From NCBI GenBank assembly GCA_022885665.1, contig JAGQDJ010000187.1:35784-99783 (forward strand): a stretch of DNA of 64,000 nt, written 5' to 3'. The DNA comes from Triops longicaudatus. Its lineage: Eukaryota > Arthropoda > Branchiopoda > Notostraca > Triopsidae. Within the stretch, counting starts at the first letter, position 1; each line of letters opens with the position of its first letter. A model generated the notes under the pieces. The model ran no database searches and was not told the DNA's origin. It saw nothing but the letters and a program-made list of their open reading frames with translations. Below, in pieces: positions 13,601 to 28,600 of the stretch. The position numbers and the translations under genes are program-made.

Positions 13601-16600
13601 CCGGAAAGAAGTTAGGAACCAAAGGCAAATGTAGATTTGGAGATGCAAGCTTTCCTTTCCGCATGGAGTTTACTTCTACGCCTTTCCTAGCTTCCAATGT
13701 TGCATTTCTCTTTTAGATTGTTACATAGCTATCCTACGCTATTGTATCATCATTATTGGCATGTAATATAGCGCTCGATGGCTGTGAGTTAGGGTGATAT
13801 TCAGAGATAAACTATAATCCTGCCGCTTTCTTGCTTACTGAGCCTAGGAACCTGTGTATGGGTAGCCAAGAGCAGAAAACGCGAATGGCAAGAGACTACG
13901 CTAGCCCATATCTGTAAGTTAAACACTCTGCAATAGTTGTTCCATAAAGTCTCACGCCCTCTTCGTCGCCAGCGATTTCTCGTTATTGTCCTTAAGCCTC
14001 GCTAGGTCCTAAAGAGGGCCAAACCAGTCTTTATAGCTTAATGAAGAGGATAATGTGGCCAGTCCTCCGTAGCTTACGTCTCTGCAAACTGGACGACAAT
14101 GACGGTGACAAGCCACTGAACAGACTCTCTCTTTTTTTTGTCTATCTTACCGTGTAACACGTCCTTTTTTCTCACCTAAGCTTTTCATCACGTGGTCTAA
14201 TTATAACACTACGCACGAGTATTAACTCACTAATTCCACCTAGTCCGTTTGTAAGCCCGTCATTAGGTGTTAATACAGTAACACACGAGAATAAAATCAG
14301 TGAAATTACAGTTTGCGGTACAAATCACACCTTTAAGCAATAGTACATGGTATGCTGACAAAACCAGAGCAATGATGTCAATTTAAACGCAAGACAAAGA
14401 TGAAAGAATATCCATTAACTTACACGACTTGTGTTGTTCTCTTTGGCAGGCACGCTGTCCTCCACCGAATCGTCGGAATCAGACTGGTATTCCTCCACGT
14501 CGCTGTCACCCCCTGTCAGGTTGATCTGCCGAGAACAGAAGCAAAGTAGAGTAAGCATTATCTTTTGACGCAGAAATGTAATGAACTGGGTGACAAGGTG
14601 CGATAGCAATTAAACAAGTATACAACGAACTTTCGGATATCCTAGTGGAGAACATAACTAGGTTATGTAAAGGTACACAAAAAGCGTCCTATTCAAAAGT
14701 CTTGGATAGGTGTTTTACACTATCAAAACAGCACCCTTCTAAGAAAAGCACGGAAATCAGATTTTAATTAATGTCTCGTTTGTTGCTCTTTTTGTGTTAA
14801 ACTTTTCTGACAGGTAATTTAAGTTATATTCTACAGCAGTGATTTTTTGCAGCACCAAGGCGTCTTTTATTCAAAAATTATGATTAAAATAAAACCTGCC
14901 CCCGTTACAATGCCTAAGGCACGACACAGCACCCCGAGCGGTTCTTACGGCGTACGTAAAAGAGCGCCCGCCTAGCCACAGCAAATACACAAGCAGAGCA
15001 CGGCGTGGGACAGAACCCGCACTGCTTTCCCGCAACGGGAGCATTCGTTGCTGACCAACGGCGCGACAAGCTTCACTGCTCCCGCAATGGTTACGGCAAC
15101 GTTCATTGTTACTAACAATGAATTCCCTCAGTCGCACGACAGCTCTTGCACTGGCAACACGCACTAGCGTTTGCCTGTGTGGAATATTCTCAATCAACAA
15201 TATACTGCTACTTGGTGCTTTATTTTTGAAGGCGAAGTGTTTCCTATACGTAACAATGAAATGTTTGGTTTCTAAGACTAGTGCATTTTCAAAGTCCGTC
15301 TTTTCTCCACACCACGTTCGCTTCAAGTACGCAACAATAAACAGTTTCAACGCGATCTCTCTAAATGCATTTAATGCTAAGTTAAAACGTGTCTAACAAT
15401 GAAAGTTTGACGTATAAAGTATTGTTTGTAAAAGTTTCATTATTGTATGGCGTTCGTGACCTCTGGAGTGTCGAATATAGATTTTTTTCCCTTTTTTTTC
15501 TTTTCTAGACCGAACGTTTGTTGACACTTCGTGACAGTGTTGCCCGGAATGAAGCTAGAAAAACGGCCAAACAATGCGCGTGAACGCTGTTACGAGTTCA
15601 AATTTCGTCGACTCTCCCCATTTCCCGGAGTTAACTTCATTGGGACGCTCTCCTTGCGCCAAGAGTTGTATCTTTCCCGTGGGTGGGGCAAAACAATGCA
15701 ATTAGAGACCAGTTGCAGGCGTTGTTTTCACTCGTCTCCGATTTCTAGCCCCACAAGTGCGTAAGAAGCCGAGGTAACGTAACTTTACTCAGTAAAAGTG
15801 GGGGAAAAATATTTGTCTCAGCCACTGAATCCCAAATTCCTTTAGATAGCCACCTTCGCTCGAACTACTGACGAAATGCAAGACTGAAAGATGGCAGAAA
15901 AAAATGCAACATAAGGTCAAGACAGCACAGCTACAATAGGAAATAAAAACCCTTCAAGAGGACACGCCAAGTTGGTTCACAAGGCTGAAGACGTAAAGCA
16001 ATGGGAATAAAGCCCGAACTCGTTGCAAACTTCAAACTTAAGCGGATTCCCTTGACGTGTGCTTAAGTAACGAGCTTCGAGGGGTAAAGTCCTGAAAACA
16101 GGCATTTCGTGTGAGTAAGTAACCCCCGCGACCGTCAACCAATCAAATCTCCATAACTTTCCCCCATTGTCGCCGTTTTTGTTGCTTTTTTGTTACCATA
16201 TTCCTGTAATCAAAGGCGCAAGGGATTACAAATCAGAGCGTTCTTTTCTCTTCCATGTTTAATAGGAAAGTAGCTAGCGAGATCCCTAGGCACGTCCATG
16301 TAGAGAACACGTCTCCAGTTTGCTGCTTCCATATTTTTAGAATAATAACAAGCAACAGAAGCATGTTCCTGACAAGCACCAAACAGGGAAAGATGAGACG
16401 TGCAGTTGGCCTCGGCATAATAGGAAAACTCGGCGCTACAAAAGGATTGAGAAGGCGAGCGTCAAGACCTGTCTCATCAAAAGCTGAAGACGTCCGAGAC
16501 TTGAACAACAGTAGATAAGGTGGAAAGCAGGGTAACAGGGCGGGAGATGCGGCATGAGAAAGGCTTCGAGACTTAGTTAAGGCGCAAAAAGGGGCAGCAA

Positions 16601-19600
16601 ATGAGAGAACGCTCCCGAAATCAGGTACGAGTATGTGTTAGTGCTTGTATATTCAACTAACGTGAGTTTATGGCACGTGAAGGGCAACGACTTCCAATTC
16701 GGAGGGCAAATTGCTTCATCTTTGGGTGTACAGAGCTACGGACTGCAAATTTCAATAGGCCTGACACGAGAGAGACTATTCAGGCAGCCAATTTCCTCTC
16801 TCGAATTCCTCTTTGGGCACATAGCCAGCTAGGAATTCAAGAGAGGAATTTTGTCTCGAAAACGTTTACACATCTTATAACCCGAAACCAGAACGCTTTG
16901 AGGAACAGTAATGCCAGTAGAGAAAAGACTTGAGCTTGTACAATCATCAGCAAGAAAATCTTTACCGAACAAATCACGCAGGTTTACGGAATTCTCCTGA
17001 GGCTGATTTGCCTTCTTTAGCAGGTGAAAAAGCTGACGCTAAGCGCTTACAAGGCTCGAGCCTGAGTTAGCATATCCTGTTATGTACAGAAAATAATAAC
17101 TAAAACCTTTGGAGTGTGGAAGTATTGCCGTTAGTTACAGTTACTGTGAAAGGCGTTTTGCGTTAAGTCAGCTTAGACATGTGAAAATTAACCAGATCCT
17201 TTGTAGGGCTTACGTCATGTCCTCTCCCTTTACTTAATGTCATTACTTTACTTCTCGTTGGCTATTAATAATGTAAAAGCGACGGAGTATTTCCTTATTA
17301 AGGTACTTTAACTACTCGCTTTATCGTTCTTATACGCAGTTATTTTATCAGAAACTGATATCAGAAACTGAGTTGGCATTCTTCAAAACTTTTCCTCGAA
17401 CGCCTTACATGAAGAATGCATAACGGTACTTTACTACGCTAATAAATAAGTAATTTATATTATAATTAGCTAGATGATAATTAGCTAAATGGCTTGAGTT
17501 TACAGAAAGTCGTTTAAACTTGGGGTGGACCTTTTATTCAGCTAGAGGTTGGCTACGGAAACGGAAAAGGGCTTAACTACATGGAACTCGCACCTTGTAA
17601 GCGATTAGCGTAGGCTTTTTTACCCGCAAATAAAGGCAAATTAACTTCAGACGGCTTTATTAGACCTGCGTGGCTGGCTCTGTAAAGTTTTTTTCTCTCA
17701 TGACTGTACAGCTTCCGTGTGTTACAAATGAGGCAACTAATAAGGAACAGGTTCGCTGGATCATGTCACGTACCACGACAAGTGAGGCCAGAAAGAAGGG
17801 AATTTTTTATTTTCTGGGCAAAGTAGAAACAGAACCTAAGAATGTACGCTTTGGGGGCGACAAAGGACGTCTTTATGTGATTTTAAGGACAGAAAAGAAG
17901 AGTTTCCAAGAATAACTCAAGAAGGGAACAAACTTACAGATCGTGAAGATATGACGGGGCTTTTTGTTTAAGATCACAAAATGACTTTCTTTTGTTTTCA
18001 AAGCCCTTTCTGCGGTTAAAAGTACTTTGCGTTTAAAATTTATTTGAACTAGACTTGAAGCAAAATATGTGAGACTAGTAACGTCAGTAGAACTAGTTTA
18101 AAGTGCTGACACAGCTTTTGTTAACGTAGCTAAAATTAACTAACCATAGCTAAACTATGGTAGCTTTTCTGCTCCATACTTCTCCCATTTTTCATTCCGA
18201 TTCGTCTCCTACACTTTCACGTTCCATTACATTTCTTCAGTTAGTCAAACTGAAATATTTACGGATTTGTTATTTTCTTTTTCACAGGATTCTGACATGG
18301 AAACCTGAAAATGGACGGAACGGAAATCGCGTACGGACCAGGATTACGTCACGTGGGATGCGTTATGCCACGAAAAAGGCGGCGGAAATTAGACTCCTTG
18401 GAAAGCGTACGAAGAGGCCACGACTTTTCAGGAGTTTCATCATCGTTTAATAATCGTTTCCCTATCTGATGTACCCAGAATTACAACAAAACCTGTACTT
18501 TCCAAAGACCATCCCAAAGCAATATTACAGTATTTACAATTGGTCAAGGAAAGGTTGATAGAAACTTTCCTTGCCTTCCCAGCCACGAGGAGAAGAATTT
18601 CTCATCTTTGTCATCCGTAATTGTATCCCAGCAAAGATAAATGGAAACCACTGAGCCCATTAACACACAAAAAGTAAGCACCACTGCAGAAAGTTATCAA
18701 TTTCCTATGCCTTTTTGAAAGACAAACAAATTGTTTCCAACGCTACCCAATTGGTGACCAAATGGTTCATAAGGGTTGTCCACAATGTGAGTTGTGTAAG
18801 TTTTTTTGTGTGATTTTTTAATTATTCACACGCTGTTCCAGTCTTCAGAAAGCATACGGTCGATTTTAACTGATTCTTTGACAGAGTAACTGGTTCAAAG
18901 AGTGTAAGGCTTTACAAAAAATTCCGTTAAATTGCTCTACAGTGCTCGGCATCAGAGACGCACTCGGATTACTTCAGAAAACGGTCTATATGGAATTTTT
19001 CCCCAAATTCAGATTGTTTCATTATCTCCCAAATTGCATAAACTACGTTAACGAAATCCTACAACAATGGAAGATGGCTTCAAACGGCCAAATCCACTTC
19101 CAAACTATCAAGAGGAGTTCATCCATTAACTAGAAAGCTTCTTCAACCCTAATATGGGATATTTTCTCCCTTTTATGGCTCAACTACGCCCTTTTTAACC
19201 CACCCACCCCATGTAAGGTACTTCCTCACCGCAAAGAGCGCATTGAATACGGGTTAGACTCCATAAACTTGCCTTATTCCCACGGGATTGCGCCACATGT
19301 GCACTGTCATGTCCACACGTACTCTTTATCACAGAGCAAGAGTTGGTTCGCTTTTCTACTCCCGAAAATGTTCACTTGAACTATGCATAGAATTTCACAG
19401 GTGCGCCACTTCATTCTTGCTATCGTTAATAAGAGTAAGCCCCGCCCCCTTTTTCCCTCCAACTCAGTTATGCTCAACTAAGAGCGGTTCTTTACGATAA
19501 CCTCAGAGCTGGGAAGTAATGTACCGTTTATTGTTCACCCCGGAGTTTAATAAACACATTTCAACCAAGCGCAACGCCCCCTTTGGGCTATTTCCGTGTA

Positions 19601-22600
19601 CTACATTGTCCGCCGTATTTCCTCCGTGATAAATTGTGTGTTTCCCTTATTAGCCGTGACAAATCTTTATGCACAACTTCCTTTTCTTAAGGAACTCTTG
19701 GTTTCAGAAAACGTCAACAAAAGAAGCGAAAAGAGAAAAATGGTCAAATATTCACTGAAATTGAAAATATGCCTGCAGTTTGGACATTTTAAAAAGGAAA
19801 TAAAGAGCTTTATCATTTAAATTCGAAAAAGGCTTTACAATTTAAACTCGATGACGAAATAAGCGAAAGGAAAGAAAAATAAAGAAATTTCTCAGCGAAC
19901 GACACCGAATTGAACGTGACTAAGTACCATGTTCACACGAACCTTACACCCCGACAACAAAGGAAAAATCACTTCAACACTGCGTACATCAAGTGAGGGA
20001 ATATCCTTAACTGGGGAGTGGCTAACTGTCAATACTAATTGCTCATACGCATCCATCTTTGAACAAACAACGCTGTGAGGGTAAAGTGGGTGGAGAACGC
20101 ATATACAAGGCACAGAATTGAAAAAATGGCCGCAGCTTCTCCCTTTGGTACTCTTTCACACTCGGACACACTTTGATAAGTTACGTGGAACTGGGATATG
20201 CATACAAATGGAAGAAAACGCTTCGTTTCCTAGGATTTCCTACCAAAGATTTCACAAATGGAGAAGAAACGGCTAGCTTTCATTTTTAAAGTTGACGTGG
20301 AAACCGCATTCCGTAAGAACTACTCTGGGAAAAAGAACTTATTTCCTCTGAAAACCAAACTTTTCTTTGGCAATGAAATTCCAGCCTGGGCAGCGAATAA
20401 ATACCAAGTAGTTTTTCTTCTTTTTTTATCGTCTGGCTAACGCTGCTTTTCACGACTCCTAAGTATTTGACTCGTAAAAACAGACACACGAAAGCAATAT
20501 ACGGGTGGACTAACATAATAAAAGGAAAAAACGGCAAATAAAAAAGGAAAGAAATAAACTTCGGAAGAGCGAAAGGTGTTAGATGGGACACTAAAATCGA
20601 CTTTAGTGGGCGGGGAAAGCCAGGGTGATATGGTTGTAGAGAAAGTAATAAGCGTCTCGAAGAAGTGGGCGTCGGGAGTTGAATGCAGCAGGTGTGAACT
20701 ACTGCTAATGAATGAGGGATAATGTTCGTTCCGGGGGAGGAGTTTGGCAAACTCAGAAAGTACAGAACTTAACGAAAGACGAGGCCGAATTCATCCTGTG
20801 TAGGGGTAAATCAAACCATCAATACAGAAAAACGAAAAAAATATAAAGAAAATGAGTAACAATCAAGCATCAGTGAAAAGAAAAGACTAAATAAAAATAC
20901 GAAAAAAATAATATAAAAATACGTAAGGCCAACTAGGTTTTAAAAATATTCGGGGTCAAAAACTTCAAATCAACAAGGTACAGTACACAACTCTATCAGT
21001 CGTAAAAACTCCTTTTTTTAGTTTCACTTTCATACATGTATCGAACTTTCCTGGAAATCCGACACGGAAATCGAAAACAATAAACAAATACCTCAAAGAA
21101 ATTGGAACTCTTCTGCTGCTTTTTCAATAACCATAAAAGCAGCCAGTAGCAAAGAATTCCAGGCAGTCTAATCCCTAACCAACGCCGGAGCCATAACGGG
21201 CGTCCCGTTTTTGGCTGTACCGGCTTTACTTAACGACGCTGCGGCCGATACATAAGGTCTGGCCGTGTAAAGAGCGTAATTCAGACTCGGATTCGGTGGC
21301 TTACTGATGGCGGCTGGTTTCATTCCCACCACACTACCACCAAGCATCCTTTTCTCTCCCGGGGCCAATACATAGCCCGGGCCTGGCCCTTGGGCGCCAT
21401 TGCCATTTGCATTTTGACAACTCCCATCTCGTTTTCCCACGTTATCGCCTTTCATATCATCTTCCTGCGCCCGACGGCTGCTTTGGGCCCATTTTTCGTC
21501 CACCTCGCCTCCGGAGACGAGCGAATTTCCCTCGGGAGCAATAGCAGCGCTGTCTGCTATGCTTCCTGCTTCTTTAAATCGCTTTGTACGGTTCCCTGCT
21601 TCCAAAAACGAATCTAAGAAGCCAGAAACACTGGCTGCGGTAGCCTTCTGACTCGTCGTTCCTTCTTTTCTCCTAAGATGGGGTTCTACATGCTCTGGCT
21701 CGTGATGCAAGCCTAAACCGCCCTGGCTATAACCCCACGGTAACCAATTCTGTGCGTTCCAGACTTGAGGAGACACGTGAGCGCCACTGGGGGCACGGTT
21801 TTCATTGTTGACGTCATCTACAATGAAACCGGCTTCTTCCGACGCTCCGAAGACAGTCTGGCTAGCGAAAAGACGGAACTCGTGCGAGTTTTGGCGCGGG
21901 AGCGGGTTTAAGTTGTTTTTGAGCTCACCAGCGCCACCTAGGACAGCCTGAGGCTCTGAGACACTAACAGTGGGAGTAGCATGCCAAGAGTCGTTACTTA
22001 AGGCTAATGGAGGGGAGAGAGCGGTAGCAGCACGCGTTTCTTCTTCGATGCGTGGCAGGCGTTCCGCTAGGGGGAAGCACTTGCGCAGACCGTTGTGGCT
22101 TTCGCAGGTGGGACAGGGCGTAGCAGAGGCAAGAGAAGGAGGAGAAAGGGCAACAGAGTTGCTGGCACTCACCTGCGCGTCTGTGGACATCGGGTGCGGC
22201 TTGGCCACGCCGATGCGCACTATGCCTTTGGGCGCGCCTTTCAGCGCTTGCACGGCCGCGTCGAGCGAAGCGTTCTCCAGGTTGATGTCGTTGACGAAGA
22301 TGAGGCGGTCGCCGGGAATGAGTCGCCCGTCCTGTTGCGCTACGCCGCCGGGCACGAGGCTGCGAATGACGATGATGGTTTCGTTCGGGTTCATCGGATC
22401 CTTTTTCAACAAAATTTACCAAAATTCATGTTATTTTGAGATCTTTTCATTATTGTGAAGATTTTCTGTAATTTTATTTCATTAAATAGTATATGCCAAT
22501 GTTCGTTTTGTATTAAACTTATTATTTATTAAGTATGTTATGACGTAATCTTATTTACCCTAACCGCAGCCCAAAAGCGCAAAACAGAAAGTATACTAAA

Positions 22601-25600
22601 CACTACAAGGGAAAGACAACTCAGGAAATCAACGAATCAAAAACCTTAAATTCGTGCACGCCCAAAATGTAGAATGTACACGTGAAAAATTGTACATCTT
22701 CCTAACATTCGAAAACGTCCACAAGAAATACGCAGTTTTACTTCATTTTCATTTCTTTTCCTACACAATTTTAAGAAAAGCTTGTTAACCAAGTTCGCTC
22801 AAACTTTTGTCTCGTTTCCAATCATTCCTCGTGGTTTATCACAGTCGCAACACAGGAAATGTATTGCGCAAATCTTTCGCTTGTTGGCTCGTTTTTCGCG
22901 CCGTAACGACTACTCAGGCCAAATTCACTATATTTCCCTGTTTTTCTTTTTTGTGCACGTCTCGTTGCTCCCAACGACCCTTAACTCGCAGTAAGTTGGC
23001 TTCAAGCGTCTCGCTCTCTGCCGCTTAAGATTATTTCTCCGAGTCTGCTTGCTCTCATGTCAACAGTTTCAAAACCAATTTATATGCTAAACAGCACACG
23101 AAACCTACTCGCTTAAGAAGCACTTTATATCTCGTAGCTCTCTTTTTAAGGGAAAATACGGGAAACCGTGAAATTATTCATTTTTCTGCGAGAGAAAAAT
23201 AAATCCGACTTTCCTTAAAAATCAGAAAAAAACATATTTAAGCCTTGATAACTAAGAAGTAAGGAAGCGTATTTCGGAGTAGCAAGATTAAAACCATTTT
23301 TTTAATAATTGTTAAATAGAAGATTAATAAGAAAAGCTGATAAACAGAAGCTTAAAGTTCGTTGAAAACAGAACGAACCCTTGGCATGCTACCACGAACA
23401 CAGAGGAGAAAAGCTTGAAAGGAAGAGTTTACTTGATAGTCCAAGATGGAAAATCCCAATCCGCGATCTCCTTTGACTAACTCGATGACTTGCGGCTCGG
23501 AACTCCACGTGGCCAGCCCGGTCAAAGGCTCCAGGCTCCGCGACCGGCCTTTATTGAACGACGTATCGGGATTGACGTTCGAGGAAGACGCCAACGAACC
23601 GTCAGACTTGGCTTTCACTAGTCGGTCCGGGGTTTGGATCAGGCTTTGTAAGCTGCCGCCCAGAATGTTCTGCCCAAAGAAAAGATCCCGTTAATACCCA
23701 TTCAAATCCGGAAGATCTTATTTACTACTGACTATCTGAGAAAAACAAGTTGCAAATATCTAAAATTAGACGAAAAAAAGACGAAAAAGATGGGAAAAGA
23801 CGAGCAAAAATTATGAGAAAACATATTTCAAGAAAAATTTTATTTGATTTTTTTAAAACAAGAAATCCTGACAAACTAACGGCGTTGCAGCGCTGACTTA
23901 TACTACGTATTTACTTATTAATCTTATTGTTTTCTTTTACTCTTTTGCTACTGTCCCGGTATTATTTCTATTTCCGTTTATTTTTAGGATTATTTCTTTA
24001 CTCTTTGCTGAAAAGCGGCTCGATCCTGGGCTGGATCAATGGGACGCGTCGGAATCGCAAATTCGCCGCCGGGTCGGCGAGCACAGACCATTCGGACATC
24101 TTGGGGCAGCTCTTTCAGGATTCCGACCACTTCCACGTGGTTTAATCCCAGTAATTGCTTCCCGTTGACCTAAACAAGTCCGAAGGTTTAAAGGTTTTCG
24201 TGATGTAATAATATTCGTCGACGGAAAAAGAACCGCAAGAGTACGCAGAAAAGGAAAAATATCCGCAATTTTTTAAGAGAATAAATGTAATGCAATACCG
24301 ATTTCATTTAGATAAATATTTCTTTTTATTTTCTATCTTTTTATTTAGAATTAACCTTGATTATCTTTTTCTTTACTTTATCGTACATTTTGTGTAAACT
24401 TTTATTCCATTTTTATGAAGTTTAAATTTCAACAAGGTTTGAAATATGACTATCCCTTTAAATACACAGTTAACTTTAATTTAGTTAAATTCAACAGAGA
24501 CAAAAATTCAAGATTAACTCAAATCCAAGATTCAATATTAAAAATGTGTACAACAGACGGAAATGCAAGTTAGTTATTGTAGAACAATGGGAAAAAGGAA
24601 AGAAAAATACTTCAATAAGCTCGTCGCCGCTATGCAGTTTGCCATTGGCGCCCACAGGGCCATCTGGTAGGATGGAGCGAATGTAGTGGTGAGGTCGCAC
24701 TTCGCGTCCTTCTTCGACGTCCACCGTCCCTTCGAGGCTAATTCCCAAGCCACCATTCGGCTGAAACTTGGATAACTGGGCCACCTGTGGGAAACGTGAA
24801 ACAAATCCGTTTCAATTTCCTAGTTTTCACTTGTCAATGAATTATTTTCGGTTTTGCAACATAAAAAATAAGGCAAATATATAAAAAAGTGTCAAAGGGG
24901 AACTTACCACAACTTCATACTCCGGACCAAGAATCCTGGACCATTTGGCTACTAATGCAGCTTCGACAGTCGGGTCCAAGGCTCCGCTGTAGTGGTTGTC
25001 GATTAACGCTTCGAGTTCGGGCATAGTTGCTGTGGCGAGCGATTTTGTCTGCGTCGTTTCCGCGCGTTCGCCTTCAGGGTCTTCTCGATCCAAATCAATC
25101 TCATCAACAATGGCCTGCAACGATTCGAAAACAAGACTGTTAAGCTATCACATACCTAACGCCACGCCTCCTTTCACGTTATTAAACCCAAAATATGACA
25201 TGTTCCATTACAAGCGATCTTTAAAATGTAACACTTGAAACATCATCAATAACACGAACTTAATATAACTAAAAAAATTTAACTCCAAGAAATAGATATT
25301 AACGATTTTTAAGCTACGTTACAAATTAAATAAAAATCAATAAAAAAATTAAAGTTAAATAAAACGACAATATACCAGTACATCCCAAACAAAAAAGCTT
25401 ACAAAGACTGTAACAATTAAAAATGTAAAAAATACAGCAAAATTACTTACTGAAAAAATGGAACTATTTTATAAAAAAATAAAATAAAACTTACAGGCAC
25501 TTGTGGTGGGGCAAAGGCAGGAGGCGATAAAGGGGGAGGCGGCGACTGAGGCAAAGCGGGAGGAGGCGGGGACGGAGGGGGGGAGGGGTGGCTGAGGGTC

Positions 25601-28600
25601 GGCCCACTGGGTAACGGCGTCGTCACATAACTGTCTGCAATGGCCTGCTGCAGCTGCTCGTATTTCGGGCCGCGTAAGTAGCGCGCCAGCTTGAGGTACA
25701 CAGTTTGGCCGGTAGAGCGCAGTACCTCCACGGCTTCGTGGTTCGTGTAGCCTTGCAGTGACCGGCCGTCGACTTCCACGATCTGGTCGTTGATCTGAAT
25801 CTTGCCACTCAGATCTGCCGCGCTCCCTGGGTTGATACTCTTCACGAAGATTCCTGACAACTCTTCTGCAAGAGTTAATTACATATTATTAGTTTTTCAT
25901 TTTTTTAAATTTTATTCTATTTTATTTCTTTAATTTAATTTTATTTTTTAATTTTATTCTATTTTATTTTTTTTATTTTACTCTATTTTATTTTTTAATT
26001 TTATTCTATTTTATTTATTATGTTTTTATATTATTTAAATTACGCAAGTAAATAACAAAAGAAAAGAATTTTCAGCTTAAGAGAGCTCGTTCAGGTTGCC
26101 AAGCTGTGACGTAGTTTGTCCTGTCATCTAGTGCGCAGTATATCGTATGAAACTCAAAAGACGCCATCTATTGTTGCTATAGCGCACCTTTTTCGCAGAC
26201 ATAGCCCGCAATGGTAATTCCCAGTCCCTGGCTGTCTTTTTTGAGCTCGACGTCAAAGGTCTGCATCTCGGGCAGCTCGGTTTCCATGGCCACTGGGTAA
26301 ACGGCCTGCAAGTCGTCCGTAACCGAGGCTGTCAGATGCGTTCCCATTAACTGGACTCCCGGGAAGGCGGGTCGCTGGCCATAACCATCCATCAAGGGAC
26401 CGTCCGCCTGGCTCTATTCGTGCCGAAGAAAAGGGAGGGAAAAATTCAAAAATTTCAGATTAGCGCATTTCTACCGAACAATTCGACCCTCTTCCCCGCC
26501 GAAAAAAAAGAAAACAAGACAAGAATAAAAAAGCCTATTATCAGAGAATAAAAAAAGCTTGCAAATGACTAATTCTTTCTTTTTCAAAATGCGTTTCAGA
26601 AAAAAGTTCTATACTATTGATGCAAATCAGAAAAATATAAAAAAAAAATTACGAGTAAGCGTGAAAATTCAAGAAAAAAAGACAAATTAGGCTTTCCTTT
26701 TAAAAAATATGCATGTCTTAAGATTAAAGGTAAGCTGCTAGAAAAGAAAGGTTCAAAAACACGAAGCAAATATAAAGACAAGGATTTCTTTTTTACGTGG
26801 AACTGGATATCGGTGCCCTGGAGTTCCAGCGTCGTCGGCTCGGCGAAAATGAATCGACCGGTTTGTAAGGCATCAATGGTAGCTTCGCTGTCGTCACCTT
26901 CTTCGGCAAACCCGCTCTGCAGCATTTGTAAATGGCGTTCCAACTCTTCCGGATCGCCCAGTACCTTCGTGGGTACAATAGGTGCCTGGCTGCTCATACT
27001 CTGTTCAAACAAAGGAACCGTAATTAGCTTTCAGAAACCAACCAAACTCGAATAAATGTAATTCAGAAAGAAAACTAAATCAAATTTAAACAAAATAAAA
27101 ATGTGAAAATAAAAAAAAGTTCCAAAGCGCAATGTTACAACAAACAGTACCGGCTGTATTTCTTGAAGGTGAAGTTAATGGGAAGGCAACAAATGGGGTG
27201 AAAAGGGGGTTGAGGGGTGAGAAAAACTCATATTGCTCGGTAGTTTTCTCTATTTCTTCTCGACTGGTGGTAGCACGACAAACCAATCATACGAGAAACG
27301 GATGTGCGTGACGCAAAGTAAGCTCATTTTGTGAAAACACGTCACGATAATGTATCCTTGTCGACGGTGCTGTCAGTTATTGCATCCCATAAATAAAATA
27401 ACACAGTAATGCTGGCGATGGGGAAGGTAAGGACCAGAAGAATGTGAAAGTCACAAGGGTGACGTGCTCAGCTACAGAACGTTTGATCACGCGACGAAAG
27501 GCTCGTTTTACGATATGTGTTCCGTGCTAAAGCACGAAAGGTTTATGTGTACATTTAAAGTTTATCCACTATTTTAATTTCATTGTTACGCAACAGTCAA
27601 ATTTCGTAGCCGCCCACTGTAATCCAAAGATTCATTATTGGCAAGAATGAAACCCCCTGCACCCAGCCTGTAATAGCCAGTCCTTTTTTTACCTTCTTTT
27701 TCAGTTTCCATGAATAAAAGAAAAATCATAAATAATAATTATGAAGGAAAAAAGTAAAAAATACAAACGAAGCTTACGGTATAGCTGGGTGAACTAGGCT
27801 CAACGGGCCGGGCCACAATGAGCCTAACATGGCTGCCGGATTGGCGCAACACAGCTGCTACCTGTTCGGATCCCATGCCTCGCAAATTAACCTCGCCAAT
27901 TTGCAAGATGTGGTCGCCACTTTGCAGCCGACCATCCTAAATTCAACAAAATGGTTTAGTGCTAATAGATAAAAAAGAGTTCAAGAAAAATTCGAATATC
28001 ATACAGCAAATAGGTTTCCAAACAATCGTAAATCTTATATATATGAAAAGGCCAAGCAGAAATTACTCTAAATGTCACGGTACATTCGCCGTTCGTTTTA
28101 AATCACAGCAATAATACGCAAAAAAGTGAAAGGCACTCTGAAGCCATAAATCTAACAAATACTGTCTTACAATTCATAATTTGAACATAATAAGGCCACA
28201 AATTTAAAAAGGCCATAATCTGAACATAACGAATCCAAACATTGCAATAAATTTCAATAAATGTTGAAAACCAGCCAAAAGTTTCAAAAATAGACATTGT
28301 TTTAAAATACTTGGAAAGACAACTATGCTAAACGCCGTGTAAGTGCCAAAAAAAATGAAGTGGATCGTTTGTAAGGAGACAAACAAAGCACTTACTCTGT
28401 CTGCCACGCCTGCCGGTAGTATCGTCTTGACCACGACGCCGGAACTCCTCCCTCCGATGATGCCGAACCCCAGTCCGGAGCCATCGTTTATCAAGTCGAT
28501 GACTTCCACTTGCGCCCACTCAGTATTCAGCTATGCAACCGAAGGCACAAACAAGAAACGCTTATTAATTATTTATCCTGTTTGCCCCGTTTCCAAACTT

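Noticed and set aside
14871..15350. 159-codon minus-strand frame
   Set aside because: It covers the motif cluster at 15.1-15.4 kb; low-stop GC-rich repeat, no homology seen.
20286..20750. 154-codon Pro/Leu-rich minus-strand frame following the long exon-15 frame
   Set aside because: Composition follows local pyrimidine-rich tracts; no splice sites or motifs connect it to the gene.
21970..22458. Plus-strand and frame-shifted open frames opposite MPDZ exon 15
   Set aside because: Shadows of the PDZ5 coding exon.
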